From NCBI GenBank assembly GCA_947464585.1, contig CANHYS010000094.1:1-7322 (forward strand): DNA of 7,322 nucleotides. The letters run 5' to 3'. Position 1 is the first letter of the stretch; every line of letters begins with the position of its first letter. A program made the position numbers and the translations under genes. Positions 1-6,385 of this stretch are shown here, in pieces. This DNA comes from Planctomycetaceae bacterium (GTDB lineage: Bacteria; Planctomycetota; Planctomycetia; Pirellulales; UBA1268). The notes beneath the pieces were generated by a model that made no database searches, had not been told where the DNA came from, and saw nothing but the letters and a program-made list of their open reading frames with translations.

Positions 1-7
1 CGATCTG

Positions 8-388
8 ATGGATCTTCACCAGCGGCAGCATTTCGACTTCCTCCTGCAGACGGCAACCGAGCGATTCGTGACCCGGCTCGAGGAGCGGTGGCGCGGCGCG
101 GAGCCGGCGCTGGCGAAGCTGCGTGCAACGCCGGACGGCGAAGGCGTCTGGCTTGGTGCCTTCGTCGACGCGATCTTCCAGGACTTCCTGCTGGACAACG
201 TCGATGGCGGCTGTTTCGTGCTGCGGTCGTTGCCGAAACGGTCGATCGAGTCGCAGAAGTCGGCGGTCGCGGTAGCCGGGACGGTGGAGCAGGGGGTGGC
301 TGTGCTCGCCCGCGGCCTGTTCGCCGAACTGCTCCTGCAGAAGTCCGTCGAAGCACTGGAGCAACATTCCGGATACCAGTCCGTCTGA
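8..388 (+). CDS. Unrecognised protein at the head of the hydrogenase accessory operon (5' end may lie outside the window)
   Basis: I do not recognise this 126-residue protein. The reading frame is already open at the window edge (Asp-Leu precede the first ATG), so the ATG at 8 may be internal and the true start may lie upstream. Codons end mostly in G or C, as in the neighbouring genes, which supports real coding. The protein is soluble and looks mainly helical: an N-terminal amphipathic stretch (about residues 3-40, rich in Arg/Glu/Leu), a hydrophobic-aromatic segment AFVDAIFQDFLLDNVDGG (about 51-68), and a C-terminal Ala/Leu/Val helix (about 86-118). There is no signal peptide or membrane span and only one Cys, so a metal cluster is unlikely. 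The stop is 50 bases before the NifU-Rieske gene on the same strand, which suggests co-transcription. A hydrogenase-specific chaperone or assembly role is possible by context only. Confidence 0.7.
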   Translation: MDLHQRQHFDFLLQTATERFVTRLEERWRGAEPALAKLRATPDGEGVWLGAFVDAIFQDFLLDNVDGGCFVLRSLPKRSIESQKSAVAVAGTVEQGVAVLARGLFAELLLQKSVEALEQHSGYQSV

Positions 389-438
389 ACCCTTCTGATA
401 CAAGCCCGAATCGCAAGCGAGGGAAATCGGCCGCCACC

Positions 439-1386
439 ATGAGCAACGTAAACACCATGAACCAGTCCGATGCCACGAGCGTGCCTACGCTCACCGTCGA
501 TGATCTCGCGCAACTCGCCGAACGGGTCGATCACGCGGTGGCGGAGGTGGGGGCGCTCGAGCCGGCGGTGCGGGCGAAGGCGCTGGCCCTCAAGTCAGCG
601 ATCGAGGAGTTTCACAAAGTGGGCCTCACAACGATCGTGAGGCGGCTCAAAGAAGATCTGCGCGGGAGGAAGCTGCTCTTCGAATTGGTCGACGATCCCA
701 CCGTCTATGCGCTCTTCTCCATGCACGGGCTCGTGCGGGCCAACCTGCAAACGCGGGTGAGCCGCGTGATCGAAATGGTGCGGCCCACCATGCAGTCGCA
801 CGGCGGCGACGTGGCGCTCGTGGATGTCCGCAACAACCGGGTGTTCGTCCGGCTCTCGGGCAGCTGCAACGGCTGCTCGATGTCGTCGGTGACACTGCGG
901 ACCACCGTGGAGGAGTCACTCAAGGAGCACGTGCCGGAGATCGAGGGCGTCGAGGTCGTGCCGACGGACCCAGACGGAGGCCAGTCGTCGGGCGGGGATC
1001 AGGTGAACGTCCTCCAGATCCAGTTGCCGGTCGTGGCGGCTGGCCCCGATGGCAGTCGGTGGGTCGTGCAGGGGGCGGGCTGGGTGCAGGGGCCGCGGGC
1101 CGATGACGTTTCGCCCGATCGACCGATTGCCTTCAAAGCTGAGGACACGCAGGTGATCGTGATCCGTTCGAAGGAAGGCCTGCGGGCGTTTCGCAATGCC
1201 TGTGCCCATCAGGGGCTGCCGCTCGAACGCGGCGTCTGCGACGCCGAGGCCGGCACGATCACCTGTCCGTGGCACGGGTTTCAGTTCGACAGTGCGAGCG
1301 GCGAGTGTTTTTCATCGCCCCAGTGCCAGCTGGAGCCGTTTCCGCTCCGCGTGACCGACGGCGTGGTCTGGGTGAGGCCAACATGA
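439..1386 (+). CDS. NifU-like domain / Rieske [2Fe-2S] fusion protein, candidate hydrogenase electron-transfer or Fe-S accessory protein (HucE/HhyE-like)
   Basis: A 315-residue cytoplasmic-type protein with three parts. Residues about 20-105 are helical and end in DDPTVYALFSMHGL, resembling the D..V..LL..H.L segment that precedes NifU domains in related proteins. Residues about 105-176 form a NifU C-terminal-like domain with the Cys pair C143-N-G-C146, which in that family carries or transfers an Fe-S cluster. Residues about 188-315 form a Rieske domain with C255-A-H257 and C276-P-W-H279, the full ligand set for a [2Fe-2S] centre. ATG 439 was chosen because the upstream frame overlaps the preceding gene. 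It follows a GAGGG (419-423) at a rather long distance; ATG 457 is an alternative. The stop overlaps the next start as ATGA. Rieske proteins beside actinobacterial uptake hydrogenases are implicated in moving electrons to the respiratory chain. That role is inferred here, and Fe-S assembly for the hydrogenase small subunit is the alternative. Confidence 0.88.
   Translation: MSNVNTMNQSDATSVPTLTVDDLAQLAERVDHAVAEVGALEPAVRAKALALKSAIEEFHKVGLTTIVRRLKEDLRGRKLLFELVDDPTVYALFSMHGLVRANLQTRVSRVIEMVRPTMQSHGGDVALVDVRNNRVFVRLSGSCNGCSMSSVTLRTTVEESLKEHVPEIEGVEVVPTDPDGGQSSGGDQVNVLQIQLPVVAAGPDGSRWVVQGAGWVQGPRADDVSPDRPIAFKAEDTQVIVIRSKEGLRAFRNACAHQGLPLERGVCDAEAGTITCPWHGFQFDSASGECFSSPQCQLEPFPLRVTDGVVWVRPT
1371..1377 (+). 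promoter_or_regulatory. Ribosome binding site for the NHL-repeat gene
   Basis: GGTGAGG lies 5 bases before ATG 1383, inside the last codons of the Rieske gene. It supports starting the NHL protein at the ATGA overlap and not at any upstream in-frame codon. Confidence 0.5.
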
Positions 1387-2513
1387 CAGCTACCATTTCC
1401 GCCGAGTGGAGCCCCACATGCCGGCTGGGGGCGGCTTCCGCAGGCGGCCTCGCGCTGCCTGCTGCGCAGCCGACCCGTAGCCAGCTCTATGCGCCGCGGG
1501 GTGTGTGGCTCGACGGCGAGCGGCTGGTCGTCTGCGATTCGGGGAATCACCGGATCCTCATCTGGTACGGGCTGCCGGACGAGGATGGCACACCGGCTGA
1601 TGTCGTGCTCGGACAGGCTTCGTTTGAGGACGAGGGGCCGGCCGCGCATGGCCGCGGACCGCAGAACGGTCTCCACTTGCCGACGGGCGTGATCGTAGCC
1701 GAAGGAAAGCTGCTCGTCGCCGATGCGTGGCATCACCGGATCCTCGTCTGGGACAGGGTGCCCGAGGCCTCCGATACGCCGCCCGATGGCTGCATCGGCC
1801 AGCCGTCGCTCGGCAACGTGGGCCGCAATCGCGGCGGCAGCACCGTGTCCGCCGACACGCTCTACTGGCCCTACGGCCTGGCCTGGATCGGCGGCCGAAT
1901 CCACGTGGCCGACACCGGCAACCGGCGGGTCCTCATCTGGAACGGGCTGCCCGATCGCGATGCGCCGGCCGACGTTGTACTCGGTCAGGGGGGCATGCAC
2001 GAAGCCGACGAGAACCGCGGCGGTGCGGTGGGCCCGTCGTCGTTTCGCTGGCCGCATGCGATTGCCGGCACCGACGAGATGCTCCTCGTTGCCGACGCCG
2101 GCAACCATCGCGTGCTCGGCTGGACGGGCCGGCCCACGGCTGACCGGCCGGCCGACGTCGTGCTCGGGCAGAAGGATTTTGATTCAGCCTGGGAACTGCC
2201 CCATCAGAAACAGGGGCCCAGACGGCTGCGATTTCCCTACGGATTGTCGCTCACGAATCGTTCCCTCGCGGTTGCCGATACGGCCAACAACCGCGTGCTC
2301 TTCTGGCAGCTACCGATCGACGAGCCATCTGGAATCGCGGCTGCGTCGGTCGTTGGCCAGTGCGATTTCGATGCCTGCGGCGAGAACCATTGGAAGGCCG
2401 TTGCGGCCGACACGCTCTGCTGGCCGTACGGGGTTTGTCTCCACGGCAGCCGGATGGCTGTGGCCGACTCGGGAAACAATCGTGTGATGCTCTGGCAGCG
2501 TGGAGGTGAATGA
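1383..2513 (+). CDS. NHL-repeat six-bladed beta-propeller protein of a hydrogenase accessory operon
   Basis: A 376-residue protein built almost entirely from six tandem NHL-type repeats with a period of about 62 residues. Each repeat runs from a (W/L/F/A)P.G turn to a VAD..N.R(V/I)L.W strand. The VAD-type cores lie near residues 50, 112, 175, 236, 297 and 359. Between blades a recurring VLGQ-like segment is seen (clear at about 74-78, 197-201 and 258-262; weaker as CIGQ and VVGQ). The last unit stops right after its RVMLWQ strand, so residues 1-35 may close the ring; this is inference. No signal peptide, membrane segment or catalytic motif is visible, so a cytoplasmic protein-interaction scaffold is likelier than an enzyme. 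It starts in an ATGA overlap with the Rieske gene and ends in an ATGA overlap with hypC, so translation is probably coupled. NHL proteins are known neighbours of actinobacterial-type hydrogenases, but their function there is unknown to me. Confidence 0.87.
   Translation: MTATISAEWSPTCRLGAASAGGLALPAAQPTRSQLYAPRGVWLDGERLVVCDSGNHRILIWYGLPDEDGTPADVVLGQASFEDEGPAAHGRGPQNGLHLPTGVIVAEGKLLVADAWHHRILVWDRVPEASDTPPDGCIGQPSLGNVGRNRGGSTVSADTLYWPYGLAWIGGRIHVADTGNRRVLIWNGLPDRDAPADVVLGQGGMHEADENRGGAVGPSSFRWPHAIAGTDEMLLVADAGNHRVLGWTGRPTADRPADVVLGQKDFDSAWELPHQKQGPRRLRFPYGLSLTNRSLAVADTANNRVLFWQLPIDEPSGIAAASVVGQCDFDACGENHWKAVAADTLCWPYGVCLHGSRMAVADSGNNRVMLWQRGGE
2502..2508 (+). promoter_or_regulatory. Ribosome binding site that decides the hypC start
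   Basis: GGAGGTG is the strongest Shine-Dalgarno sequence in the window. It is 4 bases from ATG 2513 but only 1 base from ATG 2510. It therefore favours the second ATG, which places a cysteine at position 2 of HypC. Confidence 0.65.
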
Positions 2514-2812
2514 TGTGCCTTGCCGTGCCCGGACAGGTCGAGTCGATCCACGAGGAGAACAGCACGCGGATGGGCCGCGTGAATTTCGGCGGCGTGGTCA
2601 AGGAGGTCTGCCTCGCCTACCTGCCCGACATCGCAGTCGGCGACTACACGATCGTGCACGTGGGGTTTGCGATCAGCAGGATCGACGAGGCCTCGGCGCA
2701 GGAGACGCTCCGCACCTTCGCGGAACTCGGGCTCTTGGAAGAGGGGCTCGCGGAACTCCGCACGGGCGACGAGGCGGCCGACCCAGAGCTGGCTGACCCG
2801 ACTTTCGGCTGA
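2513..2812 (+). CDS. hypC: [NiFe]-hydrogenase maturation chaperone HypC
   Basis: HypC is a small chaperone (99 residues; family usually 75-100). It binds HypD during assembly of the Fe(CN)2CO group and then delivers it to the hydrogenase large-subunit precursor. The family signature MCLAVPG is at the N-terminus. Cys2, exposed after methionine removal, is the iron/large-subunit contact in known HypC proteins. The conserved histidine is H49, in [12 protein letters not shown]. Two ATGs stand in tandem at 2510 and 2513. The second was chosen because it yields Cys at position 2 and sits at a workable distance from GGAGGTG. The first would give a Met-Met-Cys N-terminus and a 4-base overlap with the NHL stop. 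Residues about 81-99 are an acidic tail outside the core fold. The gene is 5 bases from hypD, its functional partner. HybG/HupF-type paralogues share the motif, but the adjacent hypD and hypE support HypC. Confidence 0.96.
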   Translation: MCLAVPGQVESIHEENSTRMGRVNFGGVVKEVCLAYLPDIAVGDYTIVHVGFAISRIDEASAQETLRTFAELGLLEEGLAELRTGDEAADPELADPTFG

Positions 2813-2817
2813 TCCAT

Positions 2818-3912
2818 ATGAAACACCTCAGCGAATATCGCGACGCGGAGCAGGCCCGGCGGCTCGTGGCCGAGATTGGTCGCGTGGTCACGCGGCCATG
2901 GGCGATCATGGAGGTGTGTGGTGGGCAGACGCACTCGATCATCCGCAACGGTATCGACCAGCTGCTGCCGACGGAGGTGGAGCTGATCCACGGCCCCGGC
3001 TGCCCGGTCTGCGTGACGCCGCTGGAGGTGATCGACCGGGCGTTGGCGATCGCCGCCGATCCGCGGGTGATCTTCTGCTCGTTCGGTGACATGCTCCGCG
3101 TGCCCGGCTCGCGCGAGAACCTCTTCGCCGTCAAGGGCCGCGGCGGCGATGTCCGCGTCGTCTACTCGCCGCTCGACGCCGTGAAGCTCGCCCGGCAGCA
3201 TCCCGATCGCGAGGTCGTATTCCTCGCGATCGGTTTCGAGACGACGGCCCCGGCCAACGCGATGGCCGCGAAGCTGGCCAGGCAGGAAGGCCTCCGCAAC
3301 TTTTCGATGCTCGTGTCGCACGTGCTCGTTCCGCCGGCTATTTCTGCGATCATGCGGTCTCCCGGCAACCGCGTGCAGGCTTTCCTGGCTGCCGGCCATG
3401 TTTGCAGCGTGATGGGCACCTGGCAGTATCCGCCACTCGCGGAGCAGTTCCGCGTGCCGATCGTGATCACGGGATTCGAGCCGCTCGACCTGCTTGACGG
3501 CATCCGCCGCACGGTACTGCAGCTGGAGCAGGGGCGGCACGAGGTGGAGAACGCCTACGCGAGGGTCGTGGGCGCACGGGGCAACGAGGCGGCGCAGGCC
3601 GCCATCAACGAAGTGTTCACGCCGCACGACCGCGCATGGCGGGGCATCGGCACGATTCCCGACAGCGGCTGGTCGCTCTCCGATGCATACCGCGACTTCG
3701 ACGCTGAGGAACGCTTCGCGGTGACCGGCATCACGACGACGGAATCGCCCCTCTGCCAAAGCGGTGAGGTGCTCAAGGGCACGCTCAAGCCGAACCAGTG
3801 CCCAGCCTTCGGGAAAGAATGCACGCCACGCAGGCCGCTCGGCGCCACGATGGTGTCGGGCGAGGGTGCCTGCGCGGCCTACTACAATGCGGGAAGGTTT
3901 TCCCATCAATGA
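2818..3912 (+). CDS. hypD: [NiFe]-hydrogenase maturation Fe-S protein HypD
   Basis: HypD (364 residues, normal family length) is the scaffold on which iron receives CN and CO ligands, working with HypC and HypE. All expected motifs are present: VCGGQTHSI with C34; [11 protein letters not shown] with C62 and C65, the redox-active/iron-site cysteines; [12 protein letters not shown] at 87-98; GFETTAP at 139-145; and the C-terminal [4Fe-4S] ligands C313, C328, C335 and C352 ending in [11 protein letters not shown]. None is lost, so the protein should be active. The ATG is 5 bases after the hypC stop. No good ribosome binding site precedes it, so reinitiation after HypC translation is likely. Its stop shares ATGA with the hypE start. 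It acts in the cytoplasm. I see no credible alternative identity. Confidence 0.97.
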   Translation: MKHLSEYRDAEQARRLVAEIGRVVTRPWAIMEVCGGQTHSIIRNGIDQLLPTEVELIHGPGCPVCVTPLEVIDRALAIAADPRVIFCSFGDMLRVPGSRENLFAVKGRGGDVRVVYSPLDAVKLARQHPDREVVFLAIGFETTAPANAMAAKLARQEGLRNFSMLVSHVLVPPAISAIMRSPGNRVQAFLAAGHVCSVMGTWQYPPLAEQFRVPIVITGFEPLDLLDGIRRTVLQLEQGRHEVENAYARVVGARGNEAAQAAINEVFTPHDRAWRGIGTIPDSGWSLSDAYRDFDAEERFAVTGITTTESPLCQSGEVLKGTLKPNQCPAFGKECTPRRPLGATMVSGEGACAAYYNAGRFSHQ

Positions 3913-4991
3913 CCAACCATCGGTTTGTCCCCGACTTCTCAAACTTCGCCTGCCCGGCGCCGTTGCGGGATTATCCGCATGTGATCCTCGGGCACGGTGG
4001 CGGCGGGGCGCTGACGCACGAACTGATCGAGGGGATCTTTCTGCCGGCCTTCTCGAATCCGCTGCTCGATCGGCTCGGTGATTCGACCGTGCTCGACGTG
4101 GCCGGGGAACTCGCCGGGGGTGGCCGGCTGGCGATCTCGACCGATTCCTACGTCGTGCGGCCGCTCTTTTTTCCGGGCGGTTCGATCGGCGACCTCGCGG
4201 TCAACGGCACGGTGAATGATCTGGCGATGAGTGGGGCAAGGCCGCTCTGCCTGACCGCCGGGTTCATCATCGAAGAGGGTTTTCCGGTGGCCGAGTTGGC
4301 GGCCGTGGTCGGTGCGATGGCGAAAGCGGCCCGTGTTGCGGGCGTGCGGATCGTGACAGGCGACACGAAGGTGGTGGAGCGTGGCCACGGCGACGGCGTC
4401 TACATCAACACAGCGGGCATCGGCGTCGTGCCGCCGGGCGTGGCGGTTGGGGACGCACCGATTCGCGCCGGCGATGTCGTGCTCTTGAGCGGGATGATCG
4501 GCGACCACGGCATGGCGATCATGAGTGTGCGGGAGGGGTTGGCGTTTGAGTCTCGAATAGAGAGCGACACGGCGCCGTTGCACGGGCTCGTCGCGGCGAT
4601 GCTGGAGGCATGCCCCGACATCCGGACGCTCCGCGATCCCACCCGAGGCGGTGTGGCCACGAGCCTCAATGAGATCGCGGGCCTCGCGGCATGCGGCATC
4701 GTGATCGACGAGGCCGCTGTGCCGGTGCATGCGCATGTGGCGAGCGCCTGCGAGATCCTCGGCCTCGATCCCCTGCTCGTGGCCAACGAGGGCAAGCTGC
4801 TGGCTGTCGTGCCGGCGGAGGCGGCCGAGCGGGTGCTGCCCGCGATGCGGGCGCACGAATATGGCAGGCAGGCCGTCGTGCTCGGCAGGGTCGTCGCGGA
4901 GCATCCGCGGATGGTGGTGATGCGGACCGCGGTCGGCGGCACCCGCGTGATCCCGATGCCGATCGGAGAGCATCTGCCCCGCATCTGCTGA
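3909..4991 (+). CDS. hypE: [NiFe]-hydrogenase maturation protein HypE (carbamoyl dehydratase)
   Basis: HypE is a PurM/AIR-synthase-like ATPase. HypF carbamoylates its C-terminal cysteine; HypE then dehydrates this to a thiocyanate, the source of the cyanide ligands put on HypD-bound iron. The 360-residue protein ends exactly in PRIC, so the essential C-terminal Cys360 is intact. Family motifs in order are: [14 protein letters not shown] (27-40); the nucleotide-binding [22 protein letters not shown] segment (about 77-98); [13 protein letters not shown] (100-112); [11 protein letters not shown] (149-159); [17 protein letters not shown] (241-257); and VANEGKLL (291-298). ATG 3909 was chosen for its ATGA overlap with the hypD stop and a GGGAAGG (3891-3897) upstream; longer in-frame extensions run into hypD and lack family similarity. 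It is the last gene of the operon before a hairpin. Its partner hypF is not in the window. Confidence 0.97.
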   Translation: MTNHRFVPDFSNFACPAPLRDYPHVILGHGGGGALTHELIEGIFLPAFSNPLLDRLGDSTVLDVAGELAGGGRLAISTDSYVVRPLFFPGGSIGDLAVNGTVNDLAMSGARPLCLTAGFIIEEGFPVAELAAVVGAMAKAARVAGVRIVTGDTKVVERGHGDGVYINTAGIGVVPPGVAVGDAPIRAGDVVLLSGMIGDHGMAIMSVREGLAFESRIESDTAPLHGLVAAMLEACPDIRTLRDPTRGGVATSLNEIAGLAACGIVIDEAAVPVHAHVASACEILGLDPLLVANEGKLLAVVPAEAAERVLPAMRAHEYGRQAVVLGRVVAEHPRMVVMRTAVGGTRVIPMPIGEHLPRIC

Positions 4992-5051
4992 ATGATTGTG
5001 GGAAATTCCGCCAAGCGGGACCAACGGGTGGCCGGTGCTGCCGGGGGCTTG

Positions 5052-5085
5052 CAAAACCGTGAGGAAATGGGTTCTTGCGGTTTTG
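5052..5085 (+). terminator. Imperfect hairpin downstream of hypE, probable operon terminator
   Basis: CAAAACCG (5052-5059) pairs perfectly with CGGTTTTG (5078-5085). The stem continues inward for six more pairs, three of them G-U, closing on a 6-base loop (5066-5071). It begins 60 bases after the hypE stop. Only a short TGTTT follows, not a full U-tract. It may therefore act as a weak intrinsic terminator or protect the mRNA 3' end. The A-run and T-run arms are nearly symmetric, but no gene converges from the other side. Confidence 0.5.
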
Positions 5086-5102
5086 TGTTTGGCGGTTTAC
5101 CG

Positions 5103-5108
5103 TACAAT
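5103..5108 (+). promoter_or_regulatory. Weak candidate -10 element for the DUF1559 transcription unit
   Basis: TACAAT resembles a sigma-70 -10 box and lies just after the hairpin, 140 bases before the DUF1559 start, in the least GC-rich part of the window. No convincing -35 hexamer stands 16-18 bases upstream, so this is a tentative call based on location and one hexamer. Confidence 0.22.
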
Positions 5109-5122
5109 TGTTGTGGCAGCTT

Positions 5123-5148
5123 GGCCGATCAGCACGCGGTGATCGGCC
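5123..5148 (+). repeat. Perfect 9-bp inverted repeat in the leader region of the DUF1559 gene
   Basis: GGCCGATCA (5123-5131) and TGATCGGCC (5140-5148) are perfect inverted copies separated by 8 bases. As RNA this is a stable GC-rich stem-loop; as DNA the half-sites lie about one and a half turns apart centre to centre, which could suit a dimeric regulator. It lies just downstream of the TACAAT hexamer. It could be a 5' leader hairpin, an operator or a second terminator, although no U-tract follows directly. Confidence 0.5.
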
Positions 5149-5248
5149 GTGTTGGCATGGGGTTTCAGTTCGGGGTGGGCTTCTCTTTCGTTTCTTTTCA
5201 TATCTCCATGTCGGTCTTTTCGGGCCGGCTCTCATCTGGGGCACTTCC

Positions 5249-6337
5249 ATGAACACCATATCGCTCTGCGGGTTCACAGGCATTCGTCCGCATGTCGCGC
5301 GGCCATTCCAGAGGAGGGCATTCACGCTCGTCGAACTGCTGGTCGTGATCGCGATCATCGGCACGCTTGTCGGCCTCCTGCTGCCGGCGGTGCAGAGTGC
5401 CCGGGAGGCAGCCCGATACAGTGCCTGCACCAACCAGCTCAAGCAGATGTCGATCGCCGTGCTCAATTACGAAAGCGCGAGGAAGAGGTTTCCTCCCGAC
5501 TCGTACCAGCCGCTTTCGGCGACGAACGGTGGCAACATTCATGGGGCCTACAACGCGAACTTCGCGATTCTCCCGTACATCGAGGAGCAGCAGATTTATG
5601 ACCGGATTTACGCCATCGCAAAGGACGGCGTGACGGTGCCATGGAACAACAGCGCCTGCAACGTCGAGGTGAAGGCGTTTCGTTGCCCGAGTGACGACGC
5701 CGCGGTGGTGAGGACCCGCACCTCGGTAAACGCCTACCAGCGGCCGTTCAATTATCACTACAACTACGGCGACATCGCGAACGACCAGTGGCGGGGGCCC
5801 TTCGGACGGGGCGATACAGGCTTCTGCAGTTCCGCGAAGATCACCGACGGCTTGTCGAAGACCATCATGTTGGCCGAATCGGTGACCGCGTCGGGCAGTT
5901 CAGCCAAGGGCGGTACGGCCATCGGTGTCTCTGGATGGGGATGGAACGCCGCGCCCTCTGTCTGTCAGGCGGTGGCGGGCAATGGGGCTACCAGTTGGAT
6001 CAACAGCGAGTGGGCGACGGGCTGCCGTTGGTATGACAGCCGCTACACGCTGCTCTACACGGTGCTGCCTCCCAATAGCCCGACCTGCACAAGTTCCAAC
6101 AGCCAGTATGCAGGAGAAGGCGCTGCTATCAGCGCGAGCAGCCTTCACCCGAATGCGGGCGTTGCGGTGGCCATGTGTGACGGAGCGGTGCGGTTTGTCA
6201 GCGAAACGGTCGACGCGGGTGATCCGTCAGGCACGATCACGGCTTGGAATACGTATACCGGCAATTCGAAATGGGGCGTGTGGGGTGCGATGGGCAGCGC
6301 CAAAGGCGGCGAGGCGGCGACTGGTCTTAACGACTGA
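5249..6337 (+). CDS. DUF1559 domain protein with type IV prepilin-like N-terminus
   Basis: A 362-residue protein of the family greatly expanded in planctomycetes. Its role is not established; a pseudopilin-like or envelope-associated function is usually assumed. A 24-residue basic leader ends in RRA, followed by FTLVELLVVIAIIGTLVGLLLPAV (about 25-48): a prepilin-peptidase site and hydrophobic helix with Glu29 at mature position +5. The conserved CTNQLKQ...NY block is at 60-74 and SAKITDGLSKTIMLAES at 195-211. The C-terminal motif is H300...D311-G312-AVRFV. Two details deviate: Ala replaces the usual Gly before the cleavage site, and the His-to-Asp spacing is ten residues where the family hallmark is normally nine. 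ATG 5249 was chosen because it gives a normal leader, with a weak GGGG 7 bases upstream. It heads a new transcription unit after the hyp operon, with a lipoprotein gene 48 bases downstream. Confidence 0.93.
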   Translation: MNTISLCGFTGIRPHVARPFQRRAFTLVELLVVIAIIGTLVGLLLPAVQSAREAARYSACTNQLKQMSIAVLNYESARKRFPPDSYQPLSATNGGNIHGAYNANFAILPYIEEQQIYDRIYAIAKDGVTVPWNNSACNVEVKAFRCPSDDAAVVRTRTSVNAYQRPFNYHYNYGDIANDQWRGPFGRGDTGFCSSAKITDGLSKTIMLAESVTASGSSAKGGTAIGVSGWGWNAAPSVCQAVAGNGATSWINSEWATGCRWYDSRYTLLYTVLPPNSPTCTSSNSQYAGEGAAISASSLHPNAGVAVAMCDGAVRFVSETVDAGDPSGTITAWNTYTGNSKWGVWGAMGSAKGGEAATGLND

Positions 6338-6373
6338 CGCATCCCAGGTGTTGTTTTCGTCCTTCTACCGATC

Positions 6374-6377
6374 GAGG
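6374..6377 (+). promoter_or_regulatory. Ribosome binding site deciding the lipoprotein start
   Basis: GAGG lies 8 bases before ATG 6386. It is 5 bases from ATG 6383 and overlaps the GTG at 6377. The spacing favours ATG 6386 among the three nearby in-frame start codons. Confidence 0.4.
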
Positions 6378-6385
6378 TGTTCATG

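Noticed and set aside
88..438. In-frame upstream extension of the NifU-Rieske gene
   Set aside because: It overlaps the first gene in another frame, its translation is Arg/Gly-rich with no domain character, and similarity to the NifU-type region begins only after ATG 439.
1281..2108. 275-codon open frame on the minus strand across the NHL gene
   Set aside because: Its apparent repeats (VPDEDPV, RIGDEQ) are the mirror of the NHL repeat units on the coding strand.
1383..2513. Tandem DNA repeat or recent duplication in the NHL gene
   Set aside because: The repetition is at the protein level (NHL blades about 62 residues apart). The nucleotide copies are diverged, with no long identical stretches.
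2644..3942. 432-codon open frame on the minus strand across hypD
   Set aside because: It is antisense to an unmistakable hypD, and its His/Arg/Asp-rich translation is typical of the reverse complement of GC-rich codons.
3939..5054. 371-codon open frame on the minus strand across hypE
   Set aside because: It is antisense to a complete hypE with all motifs, and the translation is His/Arg-rich without domains.
5075..5248. 58-codon upstream extension of the DUF1559 protein from a TTG
   Set aside because: It would put a long unrelated segment before the prepilin leader; the ATG at 5249 already gives a normal leader length.
4992..5252. 86-codon open frame starting immediately after the hypE stop
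   Set aside because: It spans both hairpins and the DUF1559 leader, has no ribosome binding site of note, and its base composition is like intergenic DNA.
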